From Siphonodentalium dalli (Eukaryota; Mollusca; Scaphopoda; Gadilida; Siphonodentaliidae), in assembly GCA_032622095.1 (NCBI GenBank), contig CP136066.1:65351778-65415777 (forward strand): 64,000 nucleotides of DNA, given 5' to 3'. Positions 57,993 through 64,000 of this stretch are shown here, piece by piece. Positions within the stretch are counted from its first letter, which is position 1. Every line of letters begins with the position of its first letter. Made by a program: the position numbers and the translations under genes. The notes under the pieces are model-generated. The model worked only from the letters and a program-made list of their open reading frames with translations. It had not been told where the DNA came from and ran no database searches.

Positions 57993-58770
57993 TGTTCTCC
58001 CAAAAACCAGCACATTATCTGCTTATAGGTTACACTGGTGTAGCTGTTTTCCATAGGCATCAGTGCAAACGTTTTAGCGTATACTGTTTACAATATAAAT
58101 CCTAGGTTCAAACTTTTCTTTAAATCTGACAGATTGACATTTGCGGAAACTTTTTTATGCAAACAATTCATGTCCGTCTAGCAGGGAATTTGCCTTTTAA
58201 TCTTGTGTTTTCGAAACTAGTGTCAGAACCGCACTAACAAATAATGTCATATTTTAGACCACACCACAAAATTCAAACTTCACTACAAAGGGTTAATTCC
58301 TGTTCCAATGGCTATTTTTTACCCATGGGAAATCATAGGGAAGAGGTCTGATGATTTTTTGTTATGCAAAAAACACACAAGGCTATTGACCAATCAGGGC
58401 CCAGTGTCTATTTTATTTTCTCCTATATATTCCTCCCGCATCTGCTATATGTCACTCCGAACCGTATTTACACCAGTTTAACCTAAAATAGAACTATTTT
58501 TAGGTAGATAATCTGCTTAGAATCTCCTCAATTTGAGTTGATAATGTGCTGAAAATATTGAATCATTTTAAATAGATTATGTGCGGACAATGACACAAAT
58601 AAGCCAACTCCCAACTTTTCAGGTGTACGCTCTTTTACATTGTGGCCCGCGCCATAAAACGAAATAACGTGTAAGTCAATTATCTGCTTTTTATCAGAAT
58701 CAAATAATCACATTATGTACCTATTTCACATAATAGGTATATTATGTGCGTATATCCGCTAGGATTTGTT
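57993..58770 (+). mobile_element. CACATTATCTGC-family MITE carrying a nested insertion
   Basis: Starts TGTTCTCCCAAAAACCAGCA and ends GTATATCCGCTAGGATTTGT. Without the insert at 58028-58483 it is about 320 bp and matches the family (GGTAGATAATCTGCTTAGAA, CAGATT-like blocks, GGCCCGCGCCATAAAACG). It is the clearest case of nesting in this family. Confidence 0.75.
58028..58483. mobile_element. Nested TIR element GGTTACACTGGTGTA (456 bp)
   Basis: The termini GGTTACACTGGTGTA and TACACCAGTTTAACC are inverted repeats with one mismatch. TA lies on both sides (58026-58027 and 58484-58485). The host MITE resumes exactly after it, as seen against 17745-18112 where TTATAATAGAAC is uninterrupted. No transposase is present, and the internal sequence was seen only here in the window. 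Confidence 0.8.
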
Positions 58771-59680
58771 GAACTACTAGCTTCAGGTTGAAGGGCGTAC
58801 AATATAGGCCCCTTTAACTTTCGAATCAATATCCGACGATGTCAGGAGTCAACATGCTTGGCTCGATTTTCAATATTCTTTCAATGTAAACGTTCAGGAA
58901 AATTATAACTATTTGACTTGTTCATCGTTCTTCCGCGTAATTGTTTTCAAACAGAAGCCGTTCTGGGCATCATCTGTACAAATATTATGAGAACAATTTT
59001 AATGGGTCTCCATATTCAACAAATTGAAGACAATTGTCTACTAAATGGTTTAACAACAAACATCTAAACTCCAGTTAAATCAACACAGCTATTAATAAAG
59101 GTAGCCATCTATTCGATTGACCCAAGATGTTGTTTTCAAACTTCAAACATGGTAATCGATAAACAGCGGTGGTAAGACTTACACAAACTACTGCAAATAT
59201 TTGGTGATGTAAAACGTAACTGATGGAAAATTAAAATCCTTGTCGAGTCGGCATGCGACGGGATGCATTCTAACCAGCGAACATATCCATAATTATGCAG
59301 GGATGAGACGGGTTGTGCAAAAACAGTTTGAACCTTAAATGTCATAATTATGCGACGGTATATAGATCAATTCAGTTTATTTTGGTCGTCAATAATAGAC
59401 ATTACATATAGATATATAACTATATACGTATACATGTATGACATAACAATGGGAATGGGGGTCGATATTCGTTAGTTATATACACTGTTTCAGTTCGACA
59501 GGCTGGTGGTAGTAAGCCTCCGGTGGACCTAAATATTTCAAGTACCATGGTACATGCATCCCTGTATATTTACCCAAATACCGTGGGCGACACTGACTCC
59601 GACATGGGAAGAGCCAAAGACTCTACACGACCACGAAGCCGAAAAGTCACGGCTACACTGACTTTGCGCAAAACCAGAAT
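58771..59680. other. Unannotated stretch
   Basis: No gene or element was recognised. Frames on the minus strand at 59136-59345 and 59570-59779 have no motifs. Confidence 0.3.
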
Positions 59681-59689
59681 GTCATAATG

Positions 59690-60740
59690 TCCCAAAATGA
59701 GGCAAATGCTATATACACGCAGAGACGTAGCGACAGTTGGAAATTTCATACCTGCCAAAACATTAGTTGGAAAGTTCACTCAAACAATAGGTTGAAAATG
59801 TTCTTGTGGTTTGGTTTTCAAACAATTTATTTGGGGGAATTAATTGTTTTTGGACCAATATTTACATATTTTCCTATTTATGGTCAAAATCTGGACTGAA
59901 ATGGTCATCAGTTGGAAATTTTCCAACATTAGGGGGTGTGACAGGTTGGAAATTTCCAACACTTGTGTCCTGGGCCCTCCCCCGTGGCCAGTCAAAAACT
60001 GCTAGTTAATTTAAGAAAACAATATTGTCATACATTTGGTCAACATTGTCATTGGAATTGTCATCAGTTAGAAATTTTCCAACCTAAGTGGGAGTGTCAG
60101 GTTTGAAATTTCCAACTCTAGGAAGACTTGAGGCTAGTCTAGATGCTAGGATTTTGCGATTTTCTTGTTCAGATTAAAACAATTTCGCACACCTGGCCGA
60201 ACCATGGTCGGCCCGGTGTGTCATGGTTCCTGCCGCTCCACCCTGGCCAATAAAAAACTTCTAATTAGTTTAACAAAATAATATTTTACTATACATCTGG
60301 TCAAACATGTGGACTGAAATGGTCATCAGTTGGAGAATTTTCCAACCTGAGGGGGGGGGGGGGTATGAGGTTTGAAATTTCCAACACTAGGACAGCTTCA
60401 GTTGAATGTTCTCACACAGGGACGATGGCCGAACAACCATGGTCAGCCCGGTATGTCCCGGTCTCATGCCCGTAGGCGTGTGCATTTGTCTGGAGTTAGA
60501 CCACTATAGATGTTATGATTTATGCAATATTTCAGGTTAATATATCTGAATGTTCTCATACCGGGAATATGTATAGAACCATATGAATATATATGCGCAA
60601 GGGGGGGGGGGGGTGCAAATGGAATTATGCAAAACTTGTGTGTTTGGTCGGTTTGATTCTGATTCAAGGGGGGGGGTGCAGTTGGAATTTCCCAATGTGG
60701 ACAGCCCCCGAACGGAAACCATCTAGCCACGTCCCTGTAT
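59690..60740 (+). repeat. Tandem repeat with TTGGAAATTTTCCAA words and G runs
   Basis: Diverged units of roughly 165-245 bp contain GGTCATCAGTTGGA, AATTTTCCAACCT or similar, a run of G (GGGGGGGGGG at 60352-60363 and 60601-60613), then GGTTTGAAATTTCCAAC and TAGTCTAGATGCTAGGATTT. The palindrome TTGGAAATTTCCAA recurs. A single related unit is at 45330-45480. Element borders are not seen. Confidence 0.7.
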
Positions 60741-60919
60741 ATACGGCGTTAATTAGTATGAGAATACTGAGAATGATCTAAACATATTATTAGCATAAGA
60801 TGGTACAGAGACTGGGGGATTGGAGGACAAGTTCTTGAAACTTATAAGAACCACACGCATAATGCATATATAACAAAAAAGTTATCGAATAATGAAATAC
60901 AATCGATTTGGAATGACGG

Positions 60920-60939
60920 GTGGGTGCATTCATATATAT

Positions 60940-60972
<33 letters not shown>
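60920..60972. repeat. (TA)n microsatellite
   Basis: TATATA runs, interrupted once by TAGATA near 60938, continue to 60972. Confidence 0.85.
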
Positions 60973-60974
<2 letters not shown>

Positions 60975-61005
60975 CTAGTATTTGTAGTTCATGTGTTGGT
61001 TTTAT

Positions 61006-61374
61006 ATACGCCCGTTTGAAAAAAACGGTCGTATTATGTAAATGGGTTGTCCGTCCGTCCGTCGTCCGTCGTCCGTCCGTCGTCCGCTTTTGGCTTCCGG
61101 ATGATAACTTTAGATTAAATCGAGTGAACTGAACTAAATTTGGTATGTTAGTTTACCACACCAAAATACAGATCAAGTTCGAATATGGGTTTCGTCGGCA
61201 TGATTTTGACTGAGCTATGCCCCTTTTTAGACTTAGAATTTACCTCATATGCGGTTTCCATATCATAACTTCAGATTGAAACGAGTGAACGGAACCAAGT
61301 ATATATGGTATACAGATCAAGTTCAAATATGGGTTCTGTCTACATGCCCCACTCTACTCCAGAAACGGGCGTAT
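61006..61374. mobile_element. ATACGCCCGTTT-TIR element with (CGTC)n tract
   Basis: The termini ATACGCCCGTTT and AAACGGGCGTAT are a perfect 12-bp inverted pair. The left end also forms a local hairpin with AACGGTCGTAT. A CGTCCGTCCGTCGTCCG tract lies at 61047-61087. Inside, a segment of about 50 bases (ATAACTTTAGATTAAATCGA; ATAACTTCAGATTGAAACGA) occurs twice about 160 bases apart. It has no coding capacity. Elements with a CGTCC tract near one end are common in marine invertebrate genomes, but the class is not established here. Confidence 0.6.
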
Positions 61375-61561
61375 TATGCCACGCCCCTACGGCGTGCTCT
61401 TGTTTGGAGTATAGGTTAATTTGGGGGTGTGTAACGGAGACACCACCAGGTGTATCGGAAGCAATCAATGAACTAAGCGGAGAACACTTGACACTTTCGT
61501 TTAGTTAGAGATATTGGCATAAATGGTGAAACCAATACATTTTGGTAATCATATAGCTATT

Positions 61562-61731
61562 TATTACATGATCCTATCCTTATTCCATTCAATAAACCCA
61601 TTCTATAATTTGTGATATTAAACGTTCGTTTAATAACAGGAAATAGTGTCATGTGACCTTTGCCTTCCGGTTTGTTGTCTGTTTACATTTTGTAAGCTAC
61701 GTCTCAAAATACTATGGCTTCCAATATTTTC
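61562..61731 (+). repeat. Dispersed repeat P, copy 2
   Basis: Matches 16195-16372 (TACATGATCCTATCCTTATT, AATAACAGGAAATAGTGTCA, ACTATGGCTTCCAATATT). The homology stops at the same place in both (after CCAATATT), which may mark a true element end. Confidence 0.7.
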
Positions 61732-61970
61732 CAACAAACTATACTGAATGAAGAGTTTGAAAAGTTATGTCATTAAATATGCGATATTAAATATGCCAAA
61801 GAGTCTTTATTTATCTGGGACTATTTCTTTACGTGGACAAACAACGCATAGAAAAGTGAAACGTCATCGCATGCCTTATAGAAGCCGATGTTAGTTTCGC
61901 GTCCTATTTGTTCATTTAAGTATGTTTTGTCGAGGTTTTGGATCGTGTAATAAATATAATCTATACTCTT

Positions 61971-62066
61971 CCCCAGTTTATAGCGGAATTTACAAAACTC
62001 GTCCAGTAAATTAGGTCTGGACCTAATTTACTGGACTCGTATTGTAAATTCCGCTATAAACTGGGG
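61971..62066. repeat. Nested double palindrome
   Basis: The outer arms CCCCAGTTTATAGCGGAATT and their complement AATTCCGCTATAAACTGGGG enclose an inner palindrome GTCCAGTAAATTAGGTC / GACCTAATTTACTGGAC. Seven-base interruptions (AAAACTC and TCGTATT) separate the two. As single-stranded DNA or RNA it would fold almost completely. Confidence 0.85.
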
Positions 62067-62149
62067 ACTCGTTGTATGTCCTCTATATAATGTTTAAAGC
62101 TCCTTCCAGGGCCCAAACTACTGGAATGGATCTACCTTTCATATATTTA

Positions 62150-62868
62150 TTATGCCCCCGACTTGAGTCGGCGGGTATATAGTCGACGTCTCCGTCCGTC
62201 CGTCCGTACGTCCGTCCGCACTAACCAGAGAGTACTTGTGGGGTGCGATGAATTTAACATTTAAAAATACGCTCTTTAAAAAATCGTCAGTTGTGGGTTG
62301 CACCCCACAATTTACTCAAACAAAAGATCGCATCCCACAAGTATCCTTGGGTATGTGCGGTCACCCCACAAGTATACTTTGACCAGTACGTCCGTACGTC
62401 CGTACAAACATTTTGCATTATTGTTCAGCAACCGCTGGGCAGATTTAGCTGATATTTGGTATGGTGATAGAGCAGCATGGGGGAACAGCTACATGCATAG
62501 CGCGGGTTTCGTCCACCCATTTTAACCAGAGTTATGGTCCTTTTTTTTTACCTAGAAAATTCAATTTTTCTCTTGTTTTTTTGGGGTTCCAGATGATAGC
62601 GTGAGCTTTGGTGGTACGATTGCAAATCCCGTATTTTTGTGGATCAGTTATATGAAAATACATGTAAAGTGCGAATTTGGCAGAGTTATGGCCCTTTTTT
62701 CAGCTTAGAAAATATGAATTTTCGCTTGTTTTTGGGTTTCCGGATCGCTTGTTTTGGGGTTTTTAGTCTACATTTCTGTACGAACTTCTTTTGGAATGGT
62801 CATATAGACCTCCTCGGATATCCGCAGTTTCGTCCATGCTTAATCCGAATTGCTACGGTCGGGGGCAA
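62150..62868. mobile_element. TGCCCCCGAC-TIR element with (CGTC)n tract
   Basis: The left end TTATGCCCCCGACTTGAG and the right end, reverse-complemented, ATTTGCCCCCGACCGTAG share TGCCCCCGAC. CGTCCGTCCGTCCGTACGTC lies at about 62193-62212, with a further CGTACGTCCGTAC group near 62388. The interior has the CAGATTTAGCTGATATTTGG type of text, which recurs in such elements. No intact frame of note. Confidence 0.6.
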
Positions 62869-62988
62869 ATGCCACGCGACAGCGTTACTCTTGTAAATAA
62901 TTAATGGTCACTCTGTGCCCCTCTCCCCCGCTCTAACAGCCCTGGCCGCCGGGACAACACATCGCCCGCTTGAATACTGGGGCCACAT

Positions 62989-63234
62989 TTAACCAATTGA
63001 TGACGGAAGCTGCGCTAGTGCAGCATTAAATACCCTCTGTCAGTGCATTATCTTATATGTGCGAGTCAAGATCTCCCATATATAAGATATTGCACCGGCT
63101 TACAGTGTCAAAGTATATAAGATATTGTTAGGGCAATGCATTCTTTATATGGGACATATCATATATATATAAGAGCATGCATTGGTACAGGATGTTTGGA
63201 CAATTTCCGGATGTTCCAGTCATGGCAGGGTTCC
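62989..63234. mobile_element. TTAA MITE, GACGGGAGCTGC subfamily, decayed
   Basis: Left TTAA 62989-62992 with CCAATTGATGACGGAAGCTG and CGCTAGTGCAGCATTAAATA. Diverged core arms follow, and the right end ATGTTCCAGTCATGGCAGGG runs into TTCC in place of TTAA. Confidence 0.65.
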
Positions 63235-63292
63235 CTCAAAATGGAATAAACCGACGGTAAACCTACACTATAAATGTGGTTGTACTGGTATA

Positions 63293-63612
63293 CACTGTAA
63301 ATAAAAGTGTTCAAATTTGAACGCCAAAAATGCAACAGATAATGAACACTGTTCAGTGTTCAGTTTAGAACAGATGTGTTCAATTACTCTGAACGGTCCC
63401 CGGTGTTCAGATTTGAACGCATGTGTTCAATGAATTGAATGGATGTGTTCAATTTATGAATGCATATAAGCGTTCAGTTTTGAACACATCATGTTCAGAT
63501 TTTGAACATCAGTGTTCGAAATATGTGAACGCTTGATGTGTTCCGAACACTGCAACAGCTTTTGAACACTTATATGTGTTCAAACAACAAAATCTGAACA
63601 CATGTGTTCACA
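63293..63612. mobile_element. GTGTTCA/TGAACAC motif-dense element
   Basis: Begins TACACTGTAAATAAAAGTG, resembling the TACACTCTAAGAAAA terminus of 51577-52435. By hand count the next 310 bases contain about eleven GTTCA and nine TGAAC words in alternating orientation with short spacers (for example GTGTTCAGATTTGAACGC and GAACACATCATGTTCAGA). No matching right terminus was found, so the element is probably truncated. Non-coding. Confidence 0.6.
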
Positions 63613-64000
63613 AAAGAACTAAATTTAAATGATAAACGCGAGATCAAATTCAATATAAAATGGGTGAGAAATTGTAAACAGTCTGTAGTCACACTTTAAC
63701 AATCTTAGTGCCATTCTTCTCCTGTGTACATCTAATACAAATTAACTGGCCCAATATTTTTGTGGTTATTAATGCATGATTACTGAGAACAAGCTGAAGC
63801 TATCGCTAATAACTTAAATATAATGCAACCGTTCCATACAGAAGCATGTATATTTTATGAAATGCTGATGTAATTGTTGGGGAATAAGGTCATTCAACCT
63901 AATTAAAATGTGAGTATTATATAGGTAAATAACATTTAATAAGACTGATAAACTGATGAATCAATGGCACAACAGTCTATGCGTTTACTTGAATAATCCG
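63613..64000. other. Unannotated end of window
   Basis: AT-rich sequence. No gene or repeat was recognised. Confidence 0.3.

Noticed and set aside
61047-61087. CGTCC tract considered as a minisatellite on its own
   Set aside because: It sits inside an element with a perfect 12-bp TIR pair and is better explained as part of that element.

Overview
The window is AT-rich, repeat-dense eukaryotic DNA, most likely from an invertebrate animal. The evidence is a typical 3' splice site with a terminal coding exon, many small DNA-transposon derivatives with classic target-site duplications, and long runs with no coding potential. Two elements carry (CGTC)n-type tracts of a kind common in marine invertebrates such as molluscs and lancelets. 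That points to a marine invertebrate, but the species cannot be named from the sequence alone. No bacterial operon, rRNA, tRNA, CRISPR array or intact transposase gene was found.

Layout. About 1-2.5 kb holds the only convincing host coding sequence, the last exon of a + strand gene (2114-2297) with an acidic Ser/Asp-rich C-terminus and a polyadenylation signal. From 2.7 to 11 kb are TIR elements of several families and a GAT-type microsatellite. From 11.7 to 16 kb lies a roughly 4.25-kb palindromic element. It carries two decayed, outward-facing copies of one transposon-type gene (HEEADT motif, Cys-rich C-terminus), followed in each arm by tandem subterminal repeats. From 17.2 to 24.9 kb are head-to-head MITEs, TA-flanked hairpins and TTAA elements.

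From 25.3 to 38.1 kb is a tandem segmental duplication with an offset of about 6.7 kb. One breakpoint lies inside the left terminal array of a 1.49-kb foldback element (25063-26549). Copy 1 carries a 494-bp element that copy 2 lacks. From 38 to 64 kb there are more elements: foldbacks, a hAT-like insertion with 8-bp target duplications inside a tandem repeat, many TTAA (piggyBac-type) MITEs, nested TA insertions with empty sites visible in sister repeats, (CGTC)n elements, and two motif-dense elements built of GGTTC or GTTCA palindromes.

The recurring theme is a TTAA-flanked MITE superfamily. Its subfamilies have different terminal repeats but share one internal core, TGCATTCTCTTATATATGCG and its complement, usually as paired arms. 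In the best preserved copies these arms would fold into near-perfect hairpins of about 69 bases. No encoded protein in the window is clearly able to mobilise any of these elements. The only transposon-type coding sequence is broken in both copies.
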